Notes: a model not told the origin generated them from the letters alone. A stretch of DNA of 64,000 nucleotides from Bemisia tabaci (GCF_918797505.1 NC_092798.1:13281501-13345500); one strand, 5' to 3'; shown: positions 23,587-34,499, counted from the stretch's first letter. Numbers and translations are program-made.

Positions 23587-24545
23587 TTGGGATGCAACGT
23601 GAATGTACTCATTCAAAATTGAGAAAACTTGGAGGTTTCCTAAAATTGGAAACTTTGGCGGTAATTCTGATTCTAAGTGTAGAAAAAAGAAATTTCTAAA
23701 TTTCTTATTATTGGAGATTCTCTTTTCAGTATGTTTATTGCCCCCGGTGTAAAATTTTAAGCAGGGCTTTCGCACCATATCACCCTTACTATTTCTCACT
23801 CTTTCTCATCGTTCATTATGTTATAATGCCTATTAGGCCCTCTCCTAGTGATGCAAAAAGCTCCAAAACGCCTATCTCTTGTCGCTCGAGATACGACGTT
23901 TTCACCCCACAACAAAGTTTTCGATTAGTTTCACGGAAAGTGTCCGCGTTGCTCCTGTAAAATTTGGCAACAGACCCATACGAGGTCAACACTATGCAGG
24001 CACTCAGACACTTCTGCGAACAGAAAATAAAATAACCCATTAAGTTTGTTGTGATCGCGTGATATTTGTTTCTCTCTCTAAAATTCCCAGCTCATACTTC
24101 ACTGCTTAAATATTTTTAAAAAAATAATAATAGGGGAAAAAATTATTACTTGTTGTATTAGACAGACATTACGAGAGTACAATAAGATTGAAAGTCATTG
24201 TTTTTCTTTTTTCTTCGTGAGAATATCAATATCAGCATCTCAAAACTTGATGCAGAGTTCACGAGTTGAAAAATGTTTAAACCTTGGATGTTGGCTCACG
24301 TAAATCATTGTAAGAGACCGAGAAAGTTGGACATTTTTGTCATTTCGGTCGTAGCAAATCTGGGAAAGTTCAACATTTTCCTCTTAAGCTTTTTGAACGC
24401 AAAGCACCTATAAATAAACGAATGAAGCAACAAAAACAACGACGGCGACATATTTTCTTTCTCTTCATCGGAGGAGAATAGATTTGTCTTATTTTGCTCC
24501 ATTGGTTCTCTCGGCATCCCGCCCAATCGGTGTCTGAAGCGAAGC

Positions 24546-24870
24546 GGAGTTAGGTTAGCGCCTTGATGCAACTATTCGAGCTCAGTGGCTGTCCGTGTTG
24601 CATACCTACGAAATTGAAGGCAATCTTACCCGCGTAGATTATTCCGTGCGCTTGTTGCTGGACAACGTCGTACAGTAAATCGAGTCAATGTCAGATGTTG
24701 GACATGATGTAAAAACTTTAAAAACGTATTTCTTCATGAATAAGAAATGTTGACGTTTTCGGAGTAGTTTCATAGGTTTCCTCGTAAAATTTTCTGTAAA
24801 AATAACCCCTTGAAATTAAAATTGTGACGAGATAAACGTGAAAGTTTACAATTTTTGTCACAAATTCTTT
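24546..24870 (+). repeat. Composite repeat: family U-like head plus N-like piece, copy 1
   Basis: GTTAGGTTAGCGCCTTGATG, CTCAGTGGCTGTCCGTGTTG and a tail with TTCTTCATGAATAAGAAATG recur in the same order at 30846-31137, in both cases running straight into a family C copy. Confidence 0.75.
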
Positions 24871-24874
24871 ACAA

Positions 24875-25325
24875 TGGACCACTAGACAAGGTACGAATTT
24901 GAGCAATCTGATACATGTTTCTTAACCAGAATTTCACGTAGAACACGATTCGCACAACGAAAATGACTGAAACCAACTCCTAACGAAGATATTAACGTTT
25001 TTATTTCACATTGGTTACTAAGAATTTGAACTGCCCGCTCACAAGAAACTCAAAGCTCTACGTGAGTCGAATCGTGCACTACAACGGTTTCAGCAAGCTC
25101 CTCAATCGAGCAATGTTCATTTCCCACCATGTGCTGTTCACACTTTAAGCAATTTGCTATAGCTGAGCCAAAGCGTCTAAATTGAGGTTGCCAGATTTTT
25201 AAATCGCAGATACCCTCATGATAACGTTTAGCGCGCGATGTGAATCACGTAGAGCGTCGAGTTTTCATGAGCGGGTGGTTTGAATTTACGCATCAAGAAT
25301 CATTAAATATCTTCGTAAGGAGTTG
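24875..25325. repeat. Family C TIR element, copy C2 (right end lost)
   Basis: Complete left end TGGACCACTAGACAAGGTAC and the interior boxes of C1, but it stops at AATATCTTCGTAAGGAGTT without the right terminal repeat. Confidence 0.85.
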
Positions 25326-25335
25326 ATATCATATC

Positions 25336-25575
25336 ACAATTGTCATGCGAAGTTTCAAAATGTCCGCCGCCATTCTATTTTTTTTATAGAGAAATTGTTC
25401 ACCAAAGCTGCTCGAAAATTGCACTGAATTTTCTTTGTGCCGCCGATAGAATTCAGTGAAATTTCCTGACAAATTCAACCAACAATTTTTTTGTAAAAAA
25501 TAAAGTGGCGGCGGAAATTTTGAAACGTCGCATGGCGCTTGTGATACTTTGGCCGGAAGGTGACGATTTGAAATG
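25336..25575. repeat. Family O TIR element, copy O1
   Basis: GCGAAGTTTCAAAATGTCCG at the left mirrors GGCGGAAATTTTGAAACGTC near the right; relative at 51552-51820 with the same right end TGATACTTTGGCCGGAAGG. Confidence 0.7.
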
Positions 25576-25867
25576 AGGCTCAAGTGCGAGTAGATAGCTT
25601 AGTTCTGAGCCTGTTGCTGCTGTCCTCTTGTTGCTCGGATCTTCCTCGGACCCTAATTGAGGCCCCAGATGGGAATTTGGGCTACGGTATTCAGCTCCGT
25701 TCGCTTCGGTCGAAACCCCGAGGGATTTCATTCTACCCGGTTCATGCCGTAGCGGAGTTCGCGCCTGCCCTCTGGTTCCCTTATTCAATTACAGAATTAC
25801 GAGAACTTGATTTCGCACCGTGGGCAAAATTCGATACTCGGTGGCCGAAAATCTGGGATGATTTACC

Positions 25868-25953
25868 AGGCGCACAGTGGATCGAGTCAATCAGTGAGTC
25901 GGACATGAAATGTTTTGCTAAAACTGCAAATGTTGATGTTTAATTTGTCACAA
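25868..25953 (+). repeat. Family N, left end only (N0)
   Basis: GCGCACAGTGGATCGAGTCA and GTCGGACATGAAATG match N2; cut off where C5 begins. Confidence 0.65.
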
Positions 25954-26048
25954 TGGACCACTAGACAAAGAACGGATTTCAGCGTTATGATACATGATTC
26001 TTAACCAAAATTTCACGTAGAACACGAAGCGCACAACGAAAATTACCG
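25954..26048. repeat. Family C, left-end fragment C5
   Basis: TGGACCACTAGACAAAGAAC through AACGAAAATTACC matches the first 90 bp of C1, then F2 begins. Confidence 0.75.
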
Positions 26049-26496
26049 CAGAGTCTCTTTATACCTAGAGTTACGACATCTCGATTATCAGCTGGTCTGG
26101 GCTGGCCATGATGTCACAAAAGTGTGCACCTGAACGAACGATATTGAGGGATGAGGATAAGGAATCCTGCGATGTCTGACATCCAAAAACAACCACATCA
26201 ACAAAACTTATCAAAACCTAACCATAGAAATGGCAATAAAATATTGCTTTGTGGATAATTTCTTAAGCTGTTCTCATTTTGGTGCGATGAAAATAACAAT
26301 TCACTCTTGATAAATCACAATTCGGATACATTTTCATTATTTTTGTTCACGTTCGGGCCACCGCCATTTTGGTGCACTCTTTCGTGACTCCATGAGCGAG
26401 GAACCAATCAGAATTGGATTTTTTTTGGGCCACATTCAGCCCAACCAAGCCCGACCAGAATGAAGAAGTCGTAACTCTGGGTATAAAGGGACTCTA
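26049..26496. repeat. Family F TIR element, copy F2
   Basis: GAGTCTCTTTATACCTAGAG and CTCTGGGTATAAAGGGACTC with GTTACGAC / GTCGTAAC behind them face each other over 448 bp. Confidence 0.8.
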
Positions 26497-26836
26497 ATTG
26501 TTACAAAAGGAGGCACAGTATAGTTAAAACGGCGAAATGAAGACAATTTCCGTGGATTTCAGCTCAACGTGGCAACGAGGGCGAGAGATTTCTTGATGGC
26601 AAAAAGAACACGAGAGCGGCCACTTGTTTCTTCATTATAATCAAGCACTCTCAGCATGGATTATACGGGGGCTCGGGCCAAAGAAGTATCAGATCAAGCT
26701 CCATAAGCTCCAACCCTCCGGCAGAGGATTATCCATTACACATTTTCCACCGTTGCCAAATCGGAGACGAATATAAACGACATCCACAAGCGTATACCTC
26801 GTACCTGCTCTTCTAAGTAATGCGTAATTTATAAAA

Positions 26837-27095
26837 TGGATTGCATTTTGCAAAAAGGAACCACTAGCATTGCAATGATGCTAAGATTGTGCAACTTCAT
26901 CCTTTGCAATAAAATTGCGGAAATTGTGAAAAACTATGAAATTTAGATGGTAATTTTTGTCTTAAATTTACAGTTTTTAGCGAGTAAAATAGAAACTATT
27001 AAGGGATAATCGGGTTTTTCCTCCAAGACAAAAGAAATTGCACAACCTTAGCAACATTGCAATGCTAGTGGTTTCTTTTTGCAAAATGCAATCCA
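26837..27095. repeat. Family Q TIR element, copy Q1
   Basis: TGGATTGCATTTTGCAAAAA and TTTTTGCAAAATGCAATCCA are perfect inverted ends; GGAACCACTAGCATTGCAAT and its complement follow inside. Confidence 0.9.
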
Positions 27096-27404
27096 AATTA
27101 TGTACAGAGCACTATAAAGCTTCCGGATCTGGGAAGCTTTCCTTGAGAGGGGAGAATATGTGAAAGTTGACGATAGAGCGAAACCACGTATCTACACTTG
27201 CAACGTTGTAGACTCCCTATAATAGTTGGATCGCATTTAACAAAAAGGAACCAACGCGATTACAGTGTTTTCAAAATCGTGCAATTTCTTCTTTTCTTTT
27301 AAAAATACTTAAGACACATACAATATTGAAATTTACACAATCATTTTCCTTTCAAATCAACAGCTTTTTGGTGGAAAGCCAAACTACAGTACTATCTCGC
27401 TATG

Positions 27405-27560
27405 ACAAATCGGCAAGGGACCGGGCGATTCCTTCGCAAAAGAGAGATTTTCGTTATAATGAGTGTCGTTATAGCGAGAAAATTGTTAAAGGAACCGGAC
27501 GATTCCTTCGCAAAAGAGGGATTTTCGTTATAATGAGCGTCGTTATAGCGAGAGAATACT
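27405..27560 (+). repeat. Two-copy tandem repeat, unit about 70 bp
   Basis: GATTCCTTCGCAAAAGAG followed by TTTTCGTTATAATGAG and GTCGTTATAGCGAGA occurs twice in succession. Confidence 0.85.
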
Positions 27561-27577
27561 GCGTGTACTAATCTGGG

Positions 27578-27579
<2 letters not shown>

Positions 27580-27637
<58 letters not shown>
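27580..27637. repeat. T homopolymer, 58 bp
   Basis: Uninterrupted run of 58 T inside Q2. Either a retroposed poly(A) tail on the minus strand or slippage expansion. Confidence 0.95.
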
Positions 27638-27638
<1 letters not shown>

Positions 27639-28136
27639 ATAATTAAGAAGTAGCAACATTCTTACAACACTAATCGCGCTGGTTCCTTTTTGCTAAATGC
27701 AATCCAGTTTATCCTTGGAAAATAAGTCAACGTAATTTCTTGAAAGCTTCCTTGAGTTTTCTCCTCTGTTAGCGCAATATTTTTTTTTTTTTTGAACTTT
27801 AAGCTATCAAGTTGGCTCCTTTTTCTTCAAATAAAAAAAATAGAAGCGCACATGCTGAAACATCGCAATGGAGATACGTTGTTTCGCACTTTGGCCATCG
27901 GTATATAAAATGATGTATTAGGTGCGGCACTGCGGCAGGCTACCTCACCCTATGCGTCATTTCAAGAGCTTGACAGACGCTGGCGAAATCAAAACGCCTT
28001 CAAGCGTTCGTGGATGCAACACGCACATCCACAAAGGTCGAATAGTTGCATCCAGGCGTTGATATCCATCTTACGTCCTCGCGTCGCGTTATGCCGCTTG
28101 AATATTACCTAAAAGGCCATTTCAATACTACAAATA

Positions 28137-28254
28137 GACTTATTTCTGTCAAACGGAACTATGTGCATCAAGACATGAGCCCCGAGATCCATAAGAATGT
28201 ATGCATAACAGAGCTCACGTCATAATGCACAGTTTCGTTTGACAGAAATACGTC
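28137..28254. repeat. Family J hairpin element, copy J1
   Basis: GACTTATTTCTGTCAAACGG faces CCGTTTGACAGAAATACGTC variant across 118 bp. Flanked by perfect 6-bp CAAATA (28131-28136 and 28255-28260). Confidence 0.85.
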
Positions 28255-28313
28255 CAAATATGTTCGCAGGATATTTTGTTATAAGTTCAATCCGTAAAGT
28301 TAACTTCTTTCTT

Positions 28314-28314
<1 letters not shown>

Positions 28315-28346
<32 letters not shown>
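28315..28346. repeat. A homopolymer, 32 bp
   Basis: Uninterrupted A run, followed by AGCGGAAATTTTGAAA, a motif shared with the O/P elements. Confidence 0.95.
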
Positions 28347-28348
<2 letters not shown>

Positions 28349-28534
28349 GAATAGTAGCGGAAATTTTGAAAAACTGCAAGTAAGGAAAGAGTCTCGCACT
28401 TTGGCCGTGGACTATCTCCTAAAAGAGAAACAAAGAGGAATCATTGGATAGTTTTTGGGTATTTTAACAACAAACTAATTTTTTACCTGATAGAGAAGAG
28501 GACGAAATAAGGTTTATTTTTAGAGGCAAGTAAA

Positions 28535-28810
28535 ACCCTCCACCCCCCCCTCTCTCTCCCTCACTATCTCCCTTCTTCTCCTTCTCTCTCCTTACTCTCA
28601 CTTCCCTTTTCTTTCTCACTTTTCTTCTCTATTTTCTTTTCTCTTCTTCTCTCTTTTCTTCTCTCTTCTCCCTCTCCCTTTCTCTCTTTTCTTCTCTTCT
28701 ATCTTCTCTCTAATCTTCTCTCTTTCTCCCTCACTTTTCTTCTCTCTTTTTTTCTCTCTTTCCTTCTCTCTTCTCTCTCTCCCCCTCCCTCCCTCTCTCT
28801 CTTTTTTATC
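28535..28810. repeat. Pyrimidine-rich (CTTCTCT)n tract
   Basis: About 270 bp of almost pure C/T on the plus strand, mirrored by Glu/Arg/Lys-rich open frames on the minus strand that are composition artefacts. Confidence 0.9.
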
Positions 28811-28889
28811 TCGCGATTCTTCGCCATGAAAAAAGAAAAAGAAGAAGAAGAGGAAGAGCTGAGAAGAAAGAAAAAAATCCCAGAGCCCA

Positions 28890-29290
28890 CCTAGCTTGTC
28901 ACGATCGTGTCGAAATAAACAAAAAAGCTCCCCTGAGATTCCGAACGGAGGGGGAAAGCGTTCATCTCGGAATCGGAGAAATCGAGCGTTCGACCGTTGG
29001 GTTGAAAGACTGACCTCTTCTGGGCGGCCGGCCCGGGGCATTAATCAAATCACCACCGATTCAAATCAGTCCTCATTGAGTAGCTCCAATCGGTCCGCCA
29101 GTGTAAGCAAGCTCATCGAACGGCGCGATTCGATCGCGATACACAGGGGACCCACCCACACACACGCGCGCCGATCGCACACACACGCCACCGGGGCAAA
29201 TATTGACCTGCGAGCCGTGTGTTCCCCGCAGAAACCACACTCCCGAGAGCGGGGCTTTCAGATTGTGCCGGGGAACTTGGAAATTTGACT
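28890..29290. other. CpG-rich unique segment
   Basis: GC- and CpG-rich with a CACACACACGCG-type stretch at 29153-29190. Candidate regulatory sequence or unmethylated remnant; no gene recognised. Confidence 0.3.
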
Positions 29291-29795
29291 TTTGTTATTG
29301 TTTGTGCGAGTCGGAATCCTGTGAGCAAATGGGCCTGTTGCAAACTGTAGCTAGTACAAAAAGAAGAGTATAATGTCATTTAGAAAACGGCTTGAAAATC
29401 GAGATGAGCGCATTAGAAAAGTCTGGAATTGACTCCTACCTTCACAATCTGTGTAAGGTATATGCGCATGTTTTGGAAGGTTCCCGCTTCAAAAACGATA
29501 CTACGGCACAGGTGAATATTTCGTAAGATAAGTCGTTCCATCCAACTCTTGCGCACTGGGATGCTACCCAATATTCAACATGGCCGATGCCAAGCCACCA
29601 AAACACACGTGACGAGACAGGGTTTCATCAACCGGCGTCGTGTTAAAACTTACATTTTCCTCGCGTTCATAAAAACCATTGTGCTTCCTCACAATTTGCG
29701 CGCGGGAACATCAGCAATGTTGAATATTGTGTGGCATCCTAAAGCGCAAGGCCAGGGGTTGGATGGAACAACTTCCCTTACGAAATGTCCACCTA

Positions 29796-29984
29796 GGGAG
29801 CCGTTCCTAAATTACGTGATGCACTTTTTCGGCATTTTTAACCCCCTTCTCTCTCCTCCTTGTAACTCTTTTGTGACGCAGGTCCCTATCCTTTAACGCG
29901 TGAGAACAAAATGGCGTAACGCTCTCATCGACCCCCCCTCCCCCCCCCCCCCGGGCAGTGTTACGAAATTCAGGGACGGCCTCT
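29796..29984. repeat. TIR element with GGAGCCGTTCCTAAATTACG ends, nested in I1
   Basis: Left GGAGCCGTTCCTAAATTACG is mirrored by GTTACGAAATTCAGGGACGG; the interior has a C run at 29925-29953. Confidence 0.65.
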
Positions 29985-30059
29985 CTGTCGTCGCACTGTT
30001 GTTGAAGCGCGGAGCTTAGAACCCGCATATTTCTTACGCAGAGTGCGTGAAGTTCACAG

Positions 30060-30276
30060 AGAAAAACTGTGGCTCCATATATAAACCAATAAGTGGTTCA
30101 TATGGAACACCACTAATAGTCGTAAATAAACTAATGATTCCCAGTCTGTGAACCATACAAGGTTATCTCGTATCATACTGAGGTATACAAACCATCACTG
30201 AGGTATAAGTTCCATTATTACTATTAGTGGTGTTCCATACGAACAACTGATTGGTTTATAAGCCATAGCTTTTCCT
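30060..30276. repeat. Hairpin element nested in I1
   Basis: AACACCACTAATAG and its complement CTATTAGTGGTGTT lie inside outer arms TATAAACCAATAAGTGGTTC / GAACAACTGATTGGTTTATA. Confidence 0.85.
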
Positions 30277-30845
30277 TGGTGCTAGGAGTATATTTCACAC
30301 TTTTCTGATGCGCTCATCATGACTTTTGGGACATTTTCTGCAGAAAACGACGGTTTCTTTTACTATAGCTGAAGTTTGCAACAGGCCCATTCCACCTGAC
30401 TTTATTTCCGAATTTCGACAACGCCGAAACGAAAGCGCACGAAGAGAACAAACAGAATAAAGACAATAAGCGCCGGCGGCATTACGAGAAAGACAAGGGG
30501 CAAACACGGAGCCCACCGCGCCGCGCCACCGCGAAAAGCCCCGTGTTGATACTCCATTATCGAAGATTGAATATCAGGGGAGCCGCAATACACGCCACAC
30601 GCAATACAAGTCACACGTCCTCGCTACATTCGACTCCGTTAGGCCGGTGACAGGGAATATTTCAGCGGCAAACAAGCCTCCGAGCGCCAATGTTTGGATT
30701 AGACGCCCTGGAAAATTTCGCGACCTCACTCATTCCGATCGGCGTTGGGTCCCTTCTATAAAGCTTCTATTCGGCGAGATCGCGTAGGGCAAGACAGGCA
30801 TGGATTGGAAGCACTGAACTTTCGCACTACTTCAAATGGACGACG

Positions 30846-31137
30846 GATGCCGAGTTAGGTTAGCGCCTTGATGCAACTATTCGAGCTCAGTGGCTGTCCG
30901 TGTTGCATACCCACGAAATTGAAGGCAATCTTACCCGCGTAGGGTATTCCGTGCGCTTGTTGCTGGCCAATGTAAAAACTTAAAAATCGTATTTCTTCAT
31001 GAATAAGAAATGTTGACGTTTTCAGAGTAGTTTCATCTGTTTCGTCGTAAAATTTTCTGTAAAAATAATCCCTTAAAATTAAAATTGTGACGAGAGAAAG
31101 GTAAAATTTTACAATTTTTGTCACACATTTTTTACAA
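30846..31137 (+). repeat. Composite repeat: family U-like head plus N-like piece, copy 2
   Basis: Near-identical to 24546-24870 in order and sequence, also abutting a family C copy, but lacking about 40 bp after GCTTGTTGCTGG. Confidence 0.75.
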
Positions 31138-31530
31138 TGGACCACTAGACAAGAAACGAATTTAAGCATTCTGATACATGTTTCTCAACCAGAATTTCAG
31201 GTAAAACACGATTCAAGCAACAAAATGACTGAAACCAACTCCTAACGAAGATATCAACGTTTTTATTTCACATTGGTTATACGAGGAATTTGAGCTGCCC
31301 GCTCACAAGAAACTCAAAGCTCTACGTGAGTCGAATCGAGCACTACAACGGTTACAGCAAGCTTCTCAATCGAGCAATTTTCATTTCACACCATGTGTTG
31401 TTCACACTATAAGCAATTTGCTATTGCTGAGCCAAAGCGTCAAGATTGAGGTTGCCAGATTTTTAAATCGCAGATACTGTCATGAACGTTTAGCGCGCAA
31501 TGTGAATCATACGCAAAGCATTGAGTTTTA
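31138..31530. repeat. Family C TIR element, copy C4 (right end lost)
   Basis: TGGACCACTAGACAAGAAAC start, interior as C1, ends near GTTTAGCGCGCAATGTGAAT. Confidence 0.8.
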
Positions 31531-32230
31531 CACTTGAGTGTTACACTTATCTGCGTAGCGAAACCGATGACATATGTGGTTCTTAAAATGAGCCACAAGT
31601 AGTGCTTCTTTATTACGAGATGTAGAACAAATGTCGCATCAATAGAAACTATACACGAACCTGAAGTTGCGTGCAAAATTGTAGTCCAGCCCGTGAGTTC
31701 TGCCTCTCTGGTATAGTAATGAGCGAGCTAGACTCTTGTTTACGAGATAGAGATGCCTTTGTGCCGCTGCGTCCCTCATGAACAAAGGCGTTTCGCACGG
31801 ATGCTATTGTTGCATGAGGGATTCGGGCCGTCGAAACTAACAGATGCATATGCTGTTCGTCGGAAATTGGAAGGGGCATCTTTAATGATGCGCACTTCGA
31901 GCTTTCGGTTTCTGCGACTGGGTCGCATAATCAATGGCGGTTCTTGTACTTGTTCATTCCTTCAAATGTACATATCGATTGCCAAAGTGCCTGCATAGCG
32001 ATGAATCAAAATTTTTGCTCTTACACAATTTTTTAGAGAGAAACACCTAGGCATAAACATGGTCTGAACTTCAATTAAAATTTTCGGTCTAAATGACTGA
32101 AGTTGTCAGGATCAAACCTAAGTTCAGATAACCAGAATATTTCGAAAAGAATGCGAGTCTTAGTATGCGGCTAACAAGCACTTCGGTTATCCGATCTCAA
32201 GTTCAGTTCCAAAGACTGGAAACTTGCAAG

Positions 32231-32375
32231 TGGGCCTGTTGCAAACTTCAACTAAGTAGAGCAAAATGAAGAGTTGATTCTTATAGTGAATGACTCAAAA
32301 ATCACGATAAGCGCATCGGGAAAACCTGAAATACACTAAACTTCACAATCTGCGTAAGAAATACGCTTCCCACTC
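32231..32375 (+). repeat. Family I, left-end fragment I3
   Basis: TGGGCCTGTTGCAAACTTCA and TTCACAATCTGCGTAAGAAA as in I1/I2; no right end. Confidence 0.7.
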
Positions 32376-32508
32376 AACACTTCCACCAGTCAGCAAATTT
32401 GAGCGTTGACTTCCCAAACTGACTTTTACACATTACAAAAGATATAGCGCGGAGTATTTAAAATATTGTCTCCGCTCGTGAACAATAACTTTCCCTTGTG
32501 TAAACAAT

Positions 32509-32764
32509 ACTTCCATGCTAAGGAAGAACGTCGTATGAGCCTTCAGACTGTTGCCAAAGCCCCTCCGACAAACCACAAAAATTAGGCGATTTTATAAATA
32601 TCCCACTACCCCACCCCCACCCTCCCCCATTTGTTAAAGAAATGTGTTCGTTATTTGATCTAGAGTGTCTATAAATCACAACGTTTTTCGTAACTAAATA
32701 TTTTCTGAGAGGCAATTTGTCAACCTCCGAATGCTCATACGACGTTTTTCCTCAGCACGGCAAA
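32509..32764. repeat. Family A TIR element, copy A3
   Basis: ATGCTAAGGAAGAACGTCGT and ACGACGTTTTTCCTCAGCAC ends, 256 bp; interior is C-rich and diverged. Confidence 0.8.
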
Positions 32765-32944
32765 ATAAGGATTGGGGTCTCTCGCAGTTCGGGCTCGACC
32801 GCGATAACACGAAAATTAATCGGGAAAAATGCAAGGCGAGGGCTTTAACATAACCTTAAGTTCTCTGCGCGGTCTCTAATTTAAAATCCCTCGAGCACCG
32901 TGAGCGATGCGTTAAGATAAAACCGCTCTCAAAAACCTATTGCA

Positions 32945-33200
32945 GCGGGCGGCGCGGCGCACAGTGGATCGAGTCAATTACAGAGGTCGGACATGAAATA
33001 TTCGACTAAAACTGAAAATTTTGATGTTTATTTAGTCACATTTTAAACTTTAAGGGGTGCTCCTGGAGGACAATTCCACGGGGAAACCAGTGGGACCACT
33101 TTAAGAACCTCAAAATTGTGCATACACGGAGTTAAAAGCGTTTTAAAGTGTCCAAATTTTGTCCGACCTCTCCTATTGACTTGACCCTTTGTGCGGCGCG
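32945..33200. repeat. Family N TIR element, copy N2
   Basis: GCGCACAGTGGATCGAGTCA, GAGGTCGGACATGAAAT and the mirrored TTTGTCCGACCTCTCCTATT, GACTTGACCCTTTGTGCGGC. About 255 bp, non-coding. Confidence 0.8.
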
Positions 33201-33604
33201 TTGCGGTAATGATATTCGAGGGAGGCGACCCGAGATTAAAAAGCGGGAGATTTAAAATCCCACCGCGCGGGGCTGTGTTTGCCCCCGGCCCGGACCGGGG
33301 GGAGGGGGTGGCAGATGGCCGAACGAGTAATGCCCGGTTGACCACCGCCATCATGCGCTGGGCAAAGGGAAAAGTTTGTTTTATCGCCGACCAGCGCTAA
33401 CTACGAAATCTCCCTGCTCGGAGACCACGAAGCCGGGTTTGCGCTTTAAATGCGCATTTTGCACTCATTTGAGTGGGTCTGCTGCACGCTAGAGATACAG
33501 CCAAACGACGATATTTTAGTGGTAAAATCGCTTGAGAAGCACGGTGGGCACATCAAAAAAGTCTGAAATCCACCCCTCAACGCACAATCTGCGTAGTTTG
33601 TAAC

Positions 33605-33643
33605 ACTCTGGGCGCCTCTCCGTTAAAAGGTCTCTAAAATGAT
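33605..33643 (-). pseudogene. LINE (non-LTR retrotransposon) fragment, downstream piece
   Basis: On the minus strand this resumes the frame of 33912-34140 after the B2 insertion: DHFRDLLTERRPE. It then runs into unrelated sequence, so the LINE is truncated. Confidence 0.6.
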
Positions 33644-33911
33644 CACTGGAAAAAAAAACACATTGGATCTAGATCCAGACTCTTGAAACTTGACAGAAGA
33701 CTCTTGATCAATCGATTTTTGCTATCAAAGGATAGACAGAATGACTCTTGATTCAATCAGATTTTTGCTTAAATCAAAGGAAATCCACTTGAATTAAGAG
33801 GCTGGGTTCTTGATTTAAGCAAAAATCCGATTGAATCAAGAGTATTTTTTCTTGTCGATGTTTTTAAGAGTCTGGACTCTAGATCCGATGTGTTTCTTTT
33901 TTTTTCCAGTG
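33644..33911. repeat. Family B (CACTA-like) TIR element, copy B2, inside a LINE fragment
   Basis: CACTGGAAAAAAAAACACAT to TTCTTTTTTTTTCCAGTG, 268 bp. Flanked by AT on both sides (33642-33643, 33912-33913). Removing it with one AT rejoins the LINE frame. Confidence 0.9.
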
Positions 33912-34140
33912 ATCCTCCACCTTTTTAAGAGATATCGGAGACAAGATATTACGCTTCATGTCTCTGCGTAAACCTTCAATTAGCTTCCAACTCTCGGTGC
34001 TTTTTTTCCCCCCTAGGTAGGAGTTGATTCGATTGCAGTTGCTTTCCCAAGCTTCATTTTTCTTTCTTGTCATTAGGCTCCTGACCTCTGACTGAGCTTT
34101 CCTGTAAACAACTTTATCTTCTAGTTTGTAACACAATTTT
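33912..34140 (-). pseudogene. LINE (non-LTR retrotransposon) ORF fragment
   Basis: Minus frame YRKAQSEVRSLMTRKKNEAW, NRINSYLGGKKSTESWKLIE and ISLKKVEDH resembles the spacer between endonuclease and reverse transcriptase domains of RTE/Jockey-type LINEs. The catalytic domains are absent; stops lie just upstream. A dead fragment, interrupted by B2. Confidence 0.65.
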
Positions 34141-34499
34141 TCAAATTTACTGCGTTCGAACTAATCCTGAATCATCCTCTATTGTTCAAAACTTGGCAAC
34201 GGCATTATGATGTTTGCTTGAGCGCGGGCTGCACTACGGCTACCAACTTGAAAAGTCAAACACTTTACGAGCAGGCTGGAAACAGTGCTGACATTTTTTC
34301 GGAAAAATCCTGATATTTATAAGCTAACGTAATTAAAGGGTAATGGAACATCGTTAAATCTCGGTCTTTGTTCTACGGGGTGCACTGAGTAAACACTTCA
34401 GTAAATTTACTGATCCTCCCGATGTCGGATTGACGGTAGTGGAGACCCATTAGTATGTTTTTACATGAGCTCTCAGCGAGGTGAGATCCAATAACTCTA

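Larger units (their letters stand above)
27226..27708. repeat. Family Q TIR element, copy Q2, nested in P1
   Basis: TTGGATCGCATTTAACAAAA and TTTTTGCTAAATGCAATCCA ends. The interior holds a two-unit tandem repeat (27405-27560) and a 58-base T run. Confidence 0.8.
27165..27905. repeat. Family P TIR element, copy P1, interrupted by Q2
   Basis: Left GATAGAGCGAAACCACGTAT and right CGTTGTTTCGCACTTTGGCC match P2 (54488-54717), but the left arm breaks at Q2 (27226) and resumes after 27708. Confidence 0.75.
29329..30390. repeat. Family I TIR element, copy I1, carrying two nested elements
   Basis: ATGGGCCTGTTGCAAACTGT and AGTTTGCAACAGGCCCAT ends. The 370 bp excess over I2 is explained by elements at 29796-29984 and 30060-30276. 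Confidence 0.85.

Noticed and set aside
25584..25943. 119-codon plus-strand open frame with a signal-peptide-like start
   Set aside because: Its end overlaps the N-family repeat and no domain is recognisable; the hydrophobic start may be chance.
28616..29041. Glu/Arg/Lys-rich open frames on the minus strand
   Set aside because: They are the translation of a C/T-only low-complexity tract and have no domain.
29940..29953. CRISPR-like or regularly spaced repeats
   Set aside because: No regularly spaced short direct repeats exist; the window is eukaryotic.
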